Assembly: GCA_036562765.1 (NCBI GenBank)
Contig: DATCJO010000009.1
Span: 120,691-184,690, forward strand
Reading direction: 5' to 3'
DNA: 64,000 bases
From: JAAYFT01 sp036562765
GTDB lineage: Bacteria; Bacillota; Clostridia; Tissierellales; Tissierellaceae
Shown: piece after piece, positions 1 through 8,354 of the stretch
How the letters are laid out: each line of letters starts with the position of its first letter
Numbering within the stretch: position 1 is the first letter of the stretch
Position numbers and translations under genes: made by a program
Notes under the pieces: model-generated
The model's database searches: none
What the model saw: the letters and a program-made list of their open reading frames with translations, nothing else
Told to the model about the DNA's origin: nothing

Positions 1-1139
1 TCTATTTCATTTCCTTCTTCATCCCACATTTTACTTATCTTTTGTACGAAATAATCTTTGTTAGGCCCAAAAACTTCTATTTCATCACCAACATACATAC
101 GATTTCTTTGTTCTACTGTTGCAATTTTAGTTTTTTCATCATAATCTAATACTAGTCCTACAAAGTCATAAGTCCTAATGTAGGAAGAAGATGTATAAAC
201 TTGGGCGTTAGAATCAGGCTTTCCAAAATAAAAACCAGTAGTAAAATCCCTGTAGCTGGCTTTTTTAATTTCATCTAGCCATTTTGGGTTGAATTTATAT
301 TCTCTAGGATTTTTATAATATTCATCTAAAGCCATTCTGTAAGATCTAACTACAGTAGCTACATAATATGAACTTTTAACCCTGCCTTCAATTTTAAAGC
401 TTTTTATCCCTGCTTCTATTAATTGAGGTAAATACTCAATCATGCAGAGGTCTTTGGAATTCATAATAAATGTTCCTTGTTCATCTTCATATACAGGGAA
501 ATATTGCCCTGGCCTCTTTTCCTCAACTAAAGCATATTTATACCTGCATGGATGAGCGCAATCTCCTCTGTTTGCATCTCTTCCAGTCATATAGTTACTT
601 AATAGGCATCTACCTGAATAGGAAATACACATAGCCCCATGCACAAATGTTTCTATTTCCATATCCTTAGGCAATCTCTTTATGATATTTTCGATTTCCT
701 TTAATGATAATTCTCTAGCAAGTACAATCCTTCTAATTCCTAAATTATAATAAAACATAATAGTTTCATAATTAGTTACAGATGCTTGAGTGCTAATATG
801 GATAGGCAAATTAGGCACTGTACGTTGAATAACTGACATCATTCCAAGGTCAGATACAATAACTGCATCTGTTTTCATTTCATACAATTTTGTTACATAT
901 TCTTCTAAGCCTTCCATATCTTCATCATGGGGTATTATATTTAAAGTAACATATACCTTTTTTCCTCTTTCATGGGCAAACTTAATGCCTTCTTCAATCT
1001 CTTCCAAAGTAAAATTTTTGGATGCCTTTCTCAAACCAAAACTTTCTCCTCCAAGATATACAGCATCTGCACCATAAGTAATTGCCATTTTCAATTTTTC
1101 TAAATCACCAGCAGGTGCCAGCAATTCTACCCTTTCCAA
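1..1139 (-). CDS. Peptidase U32-family protein, probable tRNA-U34 hydroxylation enzyme (C-terminus cut by window edge)
   Basis: About 379 codons are visible; the C-terminus lies beyond base 1. I read it by hand from a TTG start preceded by AAGGAGG, which sits in the last codons of the upstream trmR gene. The N-terminus reads LERVELLAPAGDLEKLKMAI, and four cysteines typical of the U32 family lie at about residues 171, 178, 194 and 198 (motifs GAMCISYSGRC and RGDCAHPC). In related enzymes such cysteines hold an Fe-S cluster. In B. subtilis yrrN/yrrO (trhP1/trhP2) lie next to yrrM (trmR) and together make 5-methoxyuridine in the tRNA wobble position; the same adjacency here suggests TrhP rather than the 23S rRNA enzyme RlhA. 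Family certain, exact substrate inferred. Confidence 0.85.
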   Translation of the reverse strand, partial: MERVELLAPAGDLEKLKMAITYGADAVYLGGESFGLRKASKNFTLEEIEEGIKFAHERGKKVYVTLNIIPHDEDMEGLEEYVTKLYEMKTDAVIVSDLGMMSVIQRTVPNLPIHISTQASVTNYETIMFYYNLGIRRIVLARELSLKEIENIIKRLPKDMEIETFVHGAMCISYSGRCLLSNYMTGRDANRGDCAHPCRYKYALVEEKRPGQYFPVYEDEQGTFIMNSKDLCMIEYLPQLIEAGIKSFKIEGRVKSSYYVATVVRSYRMALDEYYKNPREYKFNPKWLDEIKKASYRDFTTGFYFGKPDSNAQVYTSSSYIRTYDFVGLVLDYDEKTKIATVEQRNRMYVGDEIEVFGPNKDYFVQKISKMWDEEGNEI

Positions 1140-1141
1140 CT

Positions 1142-1789
1142 TTATTCCTCCTTGTAAGTTATAGCTAATCCGTCTCCAATTGGTATTATACAGGATATAT
1201 AACCTTCGGTTTCATTTATATATTTCAAAAAAGTTCTAAGCCTTTTTACTATAGTCTTTTTCCTCCTAATCACTAACTCATCAGTAGCCACCATGCCCTT
1301 ATAAAGGACATTATCAGATACAACAATTCCACCTTTTTCAAGTAAGTTTATGCATTTATTGAAAAATTCCATATATTGGCCTTTAGCTGCATCTAAAAAA
1401 ATAAAATCGTATTTATCATTAAGGGATGATAAAATCTCTTCAGCTTCGCCCTCTAATACTTTAATCCTATCCTTATATGGTGTCTTAGATATATTTTCCA
1501 AAGCTTTTTCTACCATATCTTTGCGTCTTTCTATAGTTGTAATTTTACAATTATCAGATGAATTTTCAGCCATAAGTATTGCTGAATATCCAATGGCTGT
1601 ACCTATCTCAAGGATGTTTTTTGGGTTTTTTATTTTTAACAATACCTTCAACAGCTGAGCCACTTCAGGTTGAACTATTGGCACATGATTATCTAATGCA
1701 TATTTTTCCAAATCAGCCAGTATACCACTGGATACAGGCAGTAAACTCCTAATATATTCTTCAATATAGTCTTCATTAATTTGGCTCAT
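1142..1789 (-). CDS. trmR: O-methyltransferase, probable tRNA 5-hydroxyuridine methyltransferase TrmR
   Basis: A 215-residue class I SAM-dependent methyltransferase of the YrrM/caffeoyl-CoA-type family. The SAM-binding motif ILEIGTAIGYSA and the metal-site motif DFIFLDAAKGQY are visible. It lies between mltG (11-nt gap) and the U32 gene (2-nt gap), exactly as yrrL-yrrM-yrrN in Bacillus, where YrrM methylates 5-hydroxyuridine at tRNA position 34. The ATG at 1789 follows GGGTTGATGAG, an acceptable ribosome site. The family is clear; the tRNA role rests on gene order and on the B. subtilis work. Confidence 0.85.
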   Translation of the reverse strand: MSQINEDYIEEYIRSLLPVSSGILADLEKYALDNHVPIVQPEVAQLLKVLLKIKNPKNILEIGTAIGYSAILMAENSSDNCKITTIERRKDMVEKALENISKTPYKDRIKVLEGEAEEILSSLNDKYDFIFLDAAKGQYMEFFNKCINLLEKGGIVVSDNVLYKGMVATDELVIRRKKTIVKRLRTFLKYINETEGYISCIIPIGDGLAITYKEE

Positions 1790-1800
1790 CTCATCAACCC

Positions 1801-2853
1801 TTATCTTTTAGATTTTGCTCTTAAATGTTCTTCATAAGTAGTGGAAAATGTATGGGATCCATCTTCTCCTGTCAATACAAAGAACAGATAATCTACATCA
1901 GCTGGTTCAAGTGCAGCAATGATAGAAGCCTCTCCAGGAGATGCAATTGGTCCTGGAGGTAATCCTTTATTGATATAAGTATTATACGGAGATTGAATAC
2001 TTATATCTTCATTAGTCAATACTTCCTTTCTTTCTCCTAAAATATATTGTACAGTTGCACAGGATTGCAACAGCATATCTTTTTTAAGCCTATTATGAAA
2101 TACTGCAGAAATCATAGGCCTTTCACTATCTAATTTTGCTTCCCTTTCTACAATTGAGGCTAAAGTTATTATTTCGTTTAAAGTAAATTCGCTTTCATTT
2201 AATCTATCTTTTATTATTCTGTTATAAATATTTTGAAAACCATCAAGCATCTTTTCTATTATTACTTCTTCTGGTGAACCAACATATATTTCATAGGTAG
2301 ATGGGAATAAAAATCCTTCTAGACTTTGATTATCATCAAGTAATTTTAAGAATTCATATTTGTCCTCAAAATTATTTTTGTTATTTGCTAGCTCAAGAAA
2401 TCTTTCCTTATTTATTAAACCTTCTTTTTCTAATTTTTCAGCTATTTGAATCAATTCATAGCCTTCAGGAATTGTAAATCTCACTGTATTTGTATTTTTT
2501 GTACCTTCTACTAATTTCTCTATTATGGTATTTAAATCCATTTCTGTTGATAGATTATATTCACCAGCTTTAAGTTTGCTGTCAATCCCTCTTTTCCTGA
2601 CTTCATATTTAAATATCAATGGATTTTTTATAAGTCCATTTTCATATAATATATTTGCAATACCATCTGTAGTAGTAGATACTGGGATTTCCACAACAAC
2701 GTCTCTAGGATTTTCTTTATCCATTGGTCCTAGGCTTTCTTCATAATAAGATTTTATATAAACAACTCCAATAACAATAATTAATATAATTCCCAACATG
2801 AAAGTTAAAAATCTATTTTTCCTTTTTTTCTTTTTTATACTTGCTTTTTCCAT
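1801..2853 (-). CDS. mltG: Endolytic murein transglycosylase MltG (YceG-like)
   Basis: About 350 residues: a lysine-rich cytoplasmic start, one membrane helix (around residues 15-35), then an extracytoplasmic YceG domain. The conserved catalytic region reads LASIVEREAK, and the C-terminal part keeps SPYNTYINKGLPPGPIASPG, a hallmark of the family. MltG cuts nascent glycan strands and so sets their length. An upstream in-frame TTG (2865) would add four residues, but it overlaps the ribosome site, so the ATG at 2853 is preferred. It precedes trmR in one transcription unit. Confidence 0.93.
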   Translation of the reverse strand: MEKASIKKKKRKNRFLTFMLGIILIIVIGVVYIKSYYEESLGPMDKENPRDVVVEIPVSTTTDGIANILYENGLIKNPLIFKYEVRKRGIDSKLKAGEYNLSTEMDLNTIIEKLVEGTKNTNTVRFTIPEGYELIQIAEKLEKEGLINKERFLELANNKNNFEDKYEFLKLLDDNQSLEGFLFPSTYEIYVGSPEEVIIEKMLDGFQNIYNRIIKDRLNESEFTLNEIITLASIVEREAKLDSERPMISAVFHNRLKKDMLLQSCATVQYILGERKEVLTNEDISIQSPYNTYINKGLPPGPIASPGEASIIAALEPADVDYLFFVLTGEDGSHTFSTTYEEHLRAKSKR

Positions 2854-2935
2854 TAAACCTTCCAACTCCTTAAATAATAGAAAAGATTAAATATAGCTAT
2901 ACATAAATGGCCAAATAAAGCCACTATCTACTCAT

Positions 2936-3427
2936 TTAAAGTTCTTTTGCCTTTGTTGCTTTTTCATAAACTGAAAGAACTATACTGCCAAAAATAGCAA
3001 CTGATAACAATTCTCCAGCACTTATTCCCAAAACTGTAACAAGATATGGTACTTTTGTAAAATAGGACACCCATATAGATACAATTAACCCATTTAATAC
3101 CACTGGTGGCAACATTCCCATAAATTTATTTTTCATCTTTGATGTCAAATAAGCTGCAACTAGTGTCACTAAGCTTCCACCGATGATATCAATTAACCCA
3201 AATCCAGAATATAAAGATAGCAATAGATTAGAAAGCAAACAGCCCACAAAAACTCCAGGAATTGCAGCTTTTTCAACTAAAGGAAGCAAAACCAATCCTT
3301 CTGCAATTCTAAGTTGTAATGGCCCAAAAGTCAAATTGACAAATGGGAAAGGTAATGCTTGAACCAAAATTAATACAATATATATAGCAGCAATTATACT
3401 TGCTCTTGTTAAATATTTTGTCTTCAT
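2936..3427 (-). CDS. queT: QueT family transporter (predicted queuosine-precursor importer)
   Basis: A 163-residue, very hydrophobic protein with about five membrane segments. The segment LTFGPLQLRIAEGLVLLPL is characteristic of the QueT family (DUF988), the putative substrate-binding component of an ECF-type importer for queuosine precursors. The longer reading frame reaches 3460, but AGGAGGGTATTT directly precedes the ATG at 3427, so MKTKYLTR is taken as the start. It follows lysO by 36 nt and probably shares its mRNA. No preQ1 riboswitch fits in that short gap. Substrate is assigned by family only. Confidence 0.8.
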   Translation of the reverse strand: MKTKYLTRASIIAAIYIVLILVQALPFPFVNLTFGPLQLRIAEGLVLLPLVEKAAIPGVFVGCLLSNLLLSLYSGFGLIDIIGGSLVTLVAAYLTSKMKNKFMGMLPPVVLNGLIVSIWVSYFTKVPYLVTVLGISAGELLSVAIFGSIVLSVYEKATKAKEL

Positions 3428-3463
3428 AAATACCCTCCTAAGATAAATAGACTGATTCATCTT

Positions 3464-4066
3464 TTAAAAAGACATATTTAAAATTATAGGAAGAATTATT
3501 GGTACAGCCATAGAACAAATTACCCCAGTTATGAAAGCAACAACAGCTGTTTGTGGGTCAGTAGCTCTTGAAATTACTGGCAATGAAGTATCCATTGCTG
3601 TTGCTCCTGCTGCAGAAACGGATTCAAGTTTGCCAATATATTTTGCTATAACAGGAATAAATATTAAAGCTATTATTTCTCTAAATACATTAGATAAAAA
3701 AGCCAAAGCACTTAACTCTACATATCCATTCGATAATAATATCGTTGAGCTTAAACTATACCAGCCTAAACCAGAACCAATGGCTCCAGCTTCATTTACA
3801 TTCATACCTAACAATAAGCCCACCAACATGCTTCCAAATATGCTGCCTGCTATAACTGACAATGGAACTATAATTATTCTAAATCCAAGCTTCTTTATCT
3901 TATTAAAAATATCCTTTTGCTTCCCAATATCTATTCCTACAAAAAACAGCAATATCATGAGTCCCAAATCTACTATAAAACTTATATTATTTGCAAAATC
4001 AGCAGGAATAAAAAAATATCCTGTTATCACACCTAATAAAACAGCAATGAATATTTTAAGGCTCAA
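3464..4066 (-). CDS. LysO family lysine exporter, C-terminal half protein
   Basis: A 200-residue polytopic membrane protein corresponding to the large C-terminal part of LysO (DUF340), the L-lysine exporter of E. coli. Glycine-rich membrane motifs such as EAGAIGSGLGWYSLSS and the helix GVICSMAVPIILPIIL fit the family. The N-terminal part is encoded by the next gene upstream, and the two overlap by 11 bp. The halves total 299 residues, about the length of single-chain LysO, so they probably form one transporter from two polypeptides. Split versions occur in other Firmicutes and Bacteroidetes. Confidence 0.8.
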   Translation of the reverse strand: MSLKIFIAVLLGVITGYFFIPADFANNISFIVDLGLMILLFFVGIDIGKQKDIFNKIKKLGFRIIIVPLSVIAGSIFGSMLVGLLLGMNVNEAGAIGSGLGWYSLSSTILLSNGYVELSALAFLSNVFREIIALIFIPVIAKYIGKLESVSAAGATAMDTSLPVISRATDPQTAVVAFITGVICSMAVPIILPIILNMSF

Positions 4067-4355
4067 TTTTTTCCTCCTCCAAAGGAATAAATTTTCTTAC
4101 CAAAAATACGAATAGTATGCTAAATCCCACCGTAAAAATTGAAATAACAGCTGCTTTTAAACCAATAGCAAAGATATTTGAAATGATTTCATCATTAATT
4201 CCAATAGTTACACCCATAACAAATAACAAAAAAAGCAAGCAAATAGTTTGAACAGTAACTAGTTTTTCTTCAAACTTAGATGATAATTTAAATTTATATC
4301 CAATAATCCCGCCCAATACTAATACACCTAGATATTTTAATAGAGTACTTATCAA
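4056..4355 (-). CDS. LysO family lysine exporter, N-terminal half protein
   Basis: A 99-residue membrane protein with three hydrophobic segments (STLLKYLGVLVLGGIIGY, TICLLFLLFVMGVTIGI and AVISIFTVGFSILFVFLV). It matches the N-terminal part of LysO and overlaps the C-terminal-half gene by 11 bp, which suggests translational coupling. A good ribosome site (AAGGAGGTTTTTGTTTG) precedes the ATG. Only about 50 nt separate it from the rnj terminator, so there is no room for a lysine riboswitch. Confidence 0.78.
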   Translation of the reverse strand: MISTLLKYLGVLVLGGIIGYKFKLSSKFEEKLVTVQTICLLFLLFVMGVTIGINDEIISNIFAIGLKAAVISIFTVGFSILFVFLVRKFIPLEEEKIEP

Positions 4356-4401
4356 ACAAAAACCTCCTTAATTCCTTCCAGAACATTGCCTATAATATTA
4401 T

Positions 4402-4437
4402 ATCAAAATCCCCAGTATAAATCTATACTAGGGATTT
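4402..4437 (-). terminator. Rho-independent terminator of rnj
   Basis: A near-perfect 14-bp stem (AAATCCCTAGTATA / TATACTGGGGATTT, one G-U pair) with a 4-nt loop lies just after the rnj stop codon and is followed on the minus strand by TTTTGATAT. The U-tract is short, so efficiency may be moderate. Confidence 0.75.
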
Positions 4438-4440
4438 ATA

Positions 4441-6102
4441 TTATACTTCCATTATTATTGGTAAAATCATTGGATTTCTCTTTATTTTCCCATACAAGTG
4501 ATTTTTCAAAGTCTCTCTAATATTGGACTTTAATGTTGCCCAATCAGTAATATTCTTTCTCTCACACTCATTAAGAACTTCTCTTACAATGTTACGAGCT
4601 TCTTCCATCAAATCTTCAGATTCCCTAACATATACAAAACCTCTTGAAATAATATCAGGTCCAGCCAATACTTTGCCTTCCCTTTTACTCATAGTTACCA
4701 CAACAACAATCAGTCCATCTTCAGATAAATGCTTCCTATCTCTTAAAACTATATTACCTACATCGCCAATACCTAATCCATCAACTAAAACATTATCTGC
4801 TGGTACAGAACCTGTAACAACTGCAGAATTTTTGGTTATTTCCAAAACATCACCATTATCCAGCATAAATATCTTTTCTTTAGGTATTCCCAAGCTTTGG
4901 GCAATTTCTGCATGTTTCTTTAAATGTCTATATTCTCCATGAACAGGTACGAAAAATTTAGGTTTAACTAAAGTTAAAATAAGTTTTTGTTCCTCTTGAC
5001 AAGCGTGTCCTGATACATGGACATCTGCCAATGATTCAAAAATTACCTCTGTACCTTTCTTAACTAAATTATTTATAACTTTAGAAACAGTCTTTTCGTT
5101 ACCAGGAATAGGAGTAGCGGAAATAATAACTAAATCTTCTGGTTGAAGTTGTATTTTTTTATGCTCTGAAGAAGATATCCTTGATAGTGCTGACATAGGT
5201 TCGCCTTGGCTTCCTGTGGTTATTATTGTAATTTCATTGTCAGGATACTTGTTCATTTCATTTATATCAATTAAAGTACCTTCCTTTATCCTCAAATATC
5301 CTAATTCCATGGCAACGCCAACATTGTTTACCATAGACCTACCAGATAGTACTACTTTTCTATTATTCTCTTCAGAAGCATCTATTATTTGCTGAATTCT
5401 ATGGATGTTAGATGCAAAGGTAGCAACAATAATTCTATGTTTATGATTTGCAAAAATTTCCCTAAATGTATTGCCAACTGTTTTCTCACTCATTGTATAC
5501 CCTGGTCTTTCAGCATTTGTGCTGTCTGATAATAATGCTAATACCCCTTTATTTCCTAATTCAGCGAAGCGGTTTAAATCTATAACATCACCATCTATTG
5601 GGGTAAAATCAACTTTAAAATCTCCTGTATGGATAATGGTGCCAACTGGTGAATGTATTGCTAAAGCAGAGCTGTCAGGTATACTATGGCTAGTTCTTAT
5701 AAATTCAACTTCTAATGCACCTAATTTTATTACATCTCCATGCTTTACAACATTCATACTCACATTATTTATATTGTGCTCCTTTAATTTTGAATCCAAT
5801 AATCCTAAGGTTAGCTTTGTTCCATATATGGGAACATTAAGTTTTGGCAATATATATGGTAGTGCACCTATATGGTCTTCATGTCCGTGGGTTAAAACAA
5901 ACCCTCTAACTTTTTCTTTATTTTTTAACAGATAGGAAATATCAGGGATAACCACATCAATACCCAACATTTCATCTTCAGGAAAAGTCATTCCGCAATC
6001 TATAACAACAATATCGTCTTTATATTCTATGACTGTTATGTTTTTCCCGACTTCTCCAAGTCCGCCCAATGGAATTATTTTTATGCTACTGGGTCTTCTC
6101 AA
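4441..6102 (-). CDS. rnj: Ribonuclease J
   Basis: A 553-residue metallo-beta-lactamase/beta-CASP nuclease. The zinc motif reads THGHEDHIGALPYILPK (around residue 72), and the C-terminal domain reading VHVSGHACQEEQ and PVHGEYRHLKKH is typical of RNase J, an mRNA-decay and rRNA-maturation enzyme with endonuclease and 5'-3' exonuclease activity. It starts at an ATG after AAAAGGAGTGATAGTTTG. The Fur gene ends 87 nt upstream with its own terminator, so rnj is probably transcribed separately. Whether it is RNase J1 or J2 cannot be told from this window. Confidence 0.95.
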   Translation of the reverse strand: MRRPSSIKIIPLGGLGEVGKNITVIEYKDDIVVIDCGMTFPEDEMLGIDVVIPDISYLLKNKEKVRGFVLTHGHEDHIGALPYILPKLNVPIYGTKLTLGLLDSKLKEHNINNVSMNVVKHGDVIKLGALEVEFIRTSHSIPDSSALAIHSPVGTIIHTGDFKVDFTPIDGDVIDLNRFAELGNKGVLALLSDSTNAERPGYTMSEKTVGNTFREIFANHKHRIIVATFASNIHRIQQIIDASEENNRKVVLSGRSMVNNVGVAMELGYLRIKEGTLIDINEMNKYPDNEITIITTGSQGEPMSALSRISSSEHKKIQLQPEDLVIISATPIPGNEKTVSKVINNLVKKGTEVIFESLADVHVSGHACQEEQKLILTLVKPKFFVPVHGEYRHLKKHAEIAQSLGIPKEKIFMLDNGDVLEITKNSAVVTGSVPADNVLVDGLGIGDVGNIVLRDRKHLSEDGLIVVVVTMSKREGKVLAGPDIISRGFVYVRESEDLMEEARNIVREVLNECERKNITDWATLKSNIRETLKNHLYGKIKRNPMILPIIMEV

Positions 6103-6175
6103 ACTATCACTCCTTTTTTAGTATTTTCTCCAAGTTTACATTTTCTACTCAATATTATTCTTTAAATCATATCCT

Positions 6176-6201
6176 CAAAAAATAAATCCCTAATGGGATT
6201 T
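6176..6201 (-). terminator. Rho-independent terminator of the fur-family gene
   Basis: The stem AAATCCC / GGGATTT with the short loop ATTA overlaps the stop codon of the Fur-family gene and is followed by TATTTTTTG on the minus strand. Confidence 0.75.
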
Positions 6202-6660
6202 ATCATCTTGGGATTTTTCATTTTCTAGCTTTTCTTTACATTCCCTGCAATATCCATAAAATTTCACATTATGATCCACAATGGTAAACTGCCCGTCCCT
6301 TTCTATTTCCTCCTCTAATGCTTCCAAAAGATCTAGTTTTACTTCCATTACTTTTCCGCATTTCATACAAATTAAATGGTGATGATGGTGGCTGTCACTA
6401 GTCAATTCGTATCTGCTACATCCATCATCAAAATTTACTTTATAAACGATATTTAGCTTTTCAAATAATTGTAAAGTCCTGTAAACGGTAGCAATGCCTA
6501 GTTCTGGATATTCTTTCCTCACAATATTATAGATATCCTCAACACTTAAATGATCATCATTATTATCTATAATTGCCTTTAATATAGCTCTTCTTTGAGT
6601 AGTTAGTTTATAACCTTCATTTTGTAATTTCCCTTTAATATTGCTTAAATCTATTTGCAT
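6190..6660 (-). CDS. Fur family transcriptional regulator
   Basis: About 156 residues: an N-terminal winged helix (motif KLTTQRRAILKAI and recognition helix GIATVYRTLQLFEKL) followed by the metal-binding dimer domain with SHHHHHLICMKCGKVMEV and a second CxxC (YGYCRECKEKLE). This is the Fur/PerR layout; the two CxxC pairs form the structural zinc site. The sequence alone does not separate iron sensing (Fur) from peroxide sensing (PerR). An in-frame GTG (6669) lies three codons upstream, but GGGTGA is better placed for the ATG at 6660. It sits between yrzB and rnj in the same direction. Confidence 0.9.
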   Translation of the reverse strand: MQIDLSNIKGKLQNEGYKLTTQRRAILKAIIDNNDDHLSVEDIYNIVRKEYPELGIATVYRTLQLFEKLNIVYKVNFDDGCSRYELTSDSHHHHHLICMKCGKVMEVKLDLLEALEEEIERDGQFTIVDHNVKFYGYCRECKEKLENEKSQDDKSH

Positions 6661-6711
6661 ACTTTTCACCCGTTTTCTTTCTAATTAATTGATAAATTTT
6701 GACTTTACAAA

Positions 6712-6969
6712 TTATTGATAATTTTCCTTTTGAATCTCCTCATATGCTGCAATAGCCTCTTGTAGCTCCTCTTCATCATCAATACCTCGAAGTAAAATAT
6801 CTCCATTTTCATCTCTTTCAATTCTTAAAATATAAGTAGGACTATCTATATCATCTGCTGGCACTAATGCAGCATAATCATCATTGTCTAGTCCAAAAGT
6901 AGCCAAAACCAAGAATTCTTGCTCCTTACCTAATTCATCAATAAGTACAATTCTATCTTTCACTGTCAT
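6712..6969 (-). CDS. yrzB: DUF1292 protein (YrzB family)
   Basis: An 85-residue acidic protein with the beta-rich DUF1292 pattern (FLVLATFGLDNDDYAALVPA and YILRIERDENGDILLRGIDD). Its biochemical function is unknown. The gene overlaps the end of ruvX by 17 bp, the same order as yrrK-yrzB in Bacillus. Confidence 0.88.
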   Translation of the reverse strand: MTVKDRIVLIDELGKEQEFLVLATFGLDNDDYAALVPADDIDSPTYILRIERDENGDILLRGIDDEEELQEAIAAYEEIQKENYQ

Positions 6970-7384
6970 TTCTCCCCTTTCTATCTAAATACGTCTGTAA
7001 TATGAAAGTTGCAGCAACTTTGTCTATTACAGTTTTTCGTTTTTCACGTCTCATATCGCCTTTGATTAACAACCTCTCAGCTTCACAAGTTGTCAATCTT
7101 TCATCAATAAATATTATTTCCGCATTAAATCTATTTTTTAATTTTTCTGCAAATTTAATGACTTTTTCACCTTGTGGTCCAATAGTATTATTCATATTCT
7201 TTGGTAGACCTATTACTATTTTTTTTATATTATATTCATTTATTATTTCCTCTAGTCTTTTTAAATCTTTTTCATTGCTTTCTCTCTTTATTGTTGTAAG
7301 CCCTTGTGCAGTAATTTGCAGTAAATCAGATATAGCTACTCCTATTGTCTTATCTCCTACATCTAAACCCATAATCCTTTCCAT
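6953..7384 (-). CDS. ruvX: RuvX/YqgF family putative Holliday junction resolvase (pre-16S rRNA nuclease)
   Basis: A 143-residue RNase H-like nuclease. The first acidic site appears in MGLDVGDKTIGVAISD, the second in IVIGLPKNMN, and later sites in FIDERLTTCEAER and DKVAATFILQTYL. In E. coli YqgF matures the 5' end of 16S rRNA; a role in junction resolution has also been proposed. It lies 21 nt downstream of the aldo/keto reductase and overlaps yrzB. Confidence 0.93.
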   Translation of the reverse strand: MERIMGLDVGDKTIGVAISDLLQITAQGLTTIKRESNEKDLKRLEEIINEYNIKKIVIGLPKNMNNTIGPQGEKVIKFAEKLKNRFNAEIIFIDERLTTCEAERLLIKGDMRREKRKTVIDKVAATFILQTYLDRKGRNDSER

Positions 7385-7405
7385 CGTTTTTTAAACTCTC
7401 CCATT

Positions 7406-8353
7406 CTAAATTACTTTAATACAAAATTCAGGACATACTTTTGCACAATAACCACACAATATGCAATTTTCATTGGGAGTTGCTTTTCCGTTAATAATGC
7501 TTATACCCTTTTGTTTACACCTTCTAACACAATTTCCACACCCAATGCAATAATCAGCAACAATTAATTTTCTTTTTTTATTCTTTAATTTTTCTATTAA
7601 ATTTTCTGGAATATATCCCCTTTCAATTAGGCTTATATTAGCATCGATTTCATCAGTAGATTGCATACCTATAGCTATGGAATGAATATATGGTATCGAT
7701 TTAACAAAATTAAAGGCATTTTCTGCTTCTTTAATTAGATGTCCACCACCCAATGGCTTCATGGCATAAATCCCTTTTCCTAGCTTATATATTTCTTCAA
7801 CTACCTTCAACATGTCTTCTATAGTTCCATCCTGTATTCCAATGCCATATTTATTTATTATTGGGTGAATTACTTCAATTTCCTTTACATCCCTTGCAGC
7901 TACAGCTCCTGAAACTCTATGTGTAGATAATCCAATTGCCCTAATTTTGCCTTTTTCTTTCTCCTTAATGAAATATTCAATGGCTTCAAAATGTCCTCTA
8001 ACTGTATGAATGCTTTCCTGTTCGTGCAACAAAAAAATATCTATATAGTCTGTACCCAATTCCTTCAAAGCTAAATCAAGACTTTTTTTAGCTAATTCTT
8101 TTGTATATGCATAAGTCTTAGTTGATATGCAAATATCTTCCCTCTTTATGTTTTTTAATGCAGCTCTAATATAATTATAATTTTCATATATTTCAGCAGT
8201 ATCTATAAAATTAATCCCTTTATCAAAAGCATACTCAATTAGATAGGCTCCTTCTTCAACAGATAAACCTGCTTGAAATGGAGTCATAGTTAGGGATCCA
8301 AAACAAAGTCGAGATACCATTAGTCCGGTATTCCCAAGTTGTACCTTTTCCAA
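7406..8353 (-). CDS. Aldo/keto reductase with C-terminal double 4Fe-4S ferredoxin domain
   Basis: A 315-residue protein. Residues 1 to about 255 form an aldo/keto reductase barrel (GINFIDTAEIYENYN holds the catalytic Asp and Tyr; LKELGTDYIDIFLLHE follows). The last 50 residues carry two ferredoxin-type cysteine clusters, CIGCGNCVRRC and CILCGYCAKVCPEFC. Such fused reductases are frequent in anaerobes; their substrates are mostly unknown. The TTG start at 8353 lies one base after the stop of the upstream gene and is served by GGTGAAATAAA. It is inserted between that unknown gene and ruvX, probably in one operon. Confidence 0.87.
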   Translation of the reverse strand: MEKVQLGNTGLMVSRLCFGSLTMTPFQAGLSVEEGAYLIEYAFDKGINFIDTAEIYENYNYIRAALKNIKREDICISTKTYAYTKELAKKSLDLALKELGTDYIDIFLLHEQESIHTVRGHFEAIEYFIKEKEKGKIRAIGLSTHRVSGAVAARDVKEIEVIHPIINKYGIGIQDGTIEDMLKVVEEIYKLGKGIYAMKPLGGGHLIKEAENAFNFVKSIPYIHSIAIGMQSTDEIDANISLIERGYIPENLIEKLKNKKRKLIVADYCIGCGNCVRRCKQKGISIINGKATPNENCILCGYCAKVCPEFCIKVI

Positions 8354-8354
8354 T

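Noticed and set aside
3428..3463. preQ1 riboswitch before queT
   Set aside because: The 36-nt gap shows neither the preQ1-I hairpin nor the A-rich tail, and it is an intra-operon spacer.
3531..4115. Long plus-strand frame opposite lysO
   Set aside because: It is a shadow of the two lysO genes: low-complexity Ser/Ile/Asn-rich translation, no ribosome site and no family resemblance.
4356..4401. Lysine riboswitch before lysO
   Set aside because: About 50 nt is far too short for the L-box aptamer.
6700..6730. Fur/PerR box near AAATTAT-CA-ATAATTT
   Set aside because: The symmetry is weak, lies over the end of yrzB and does not match either 7-1-7 consensus well.
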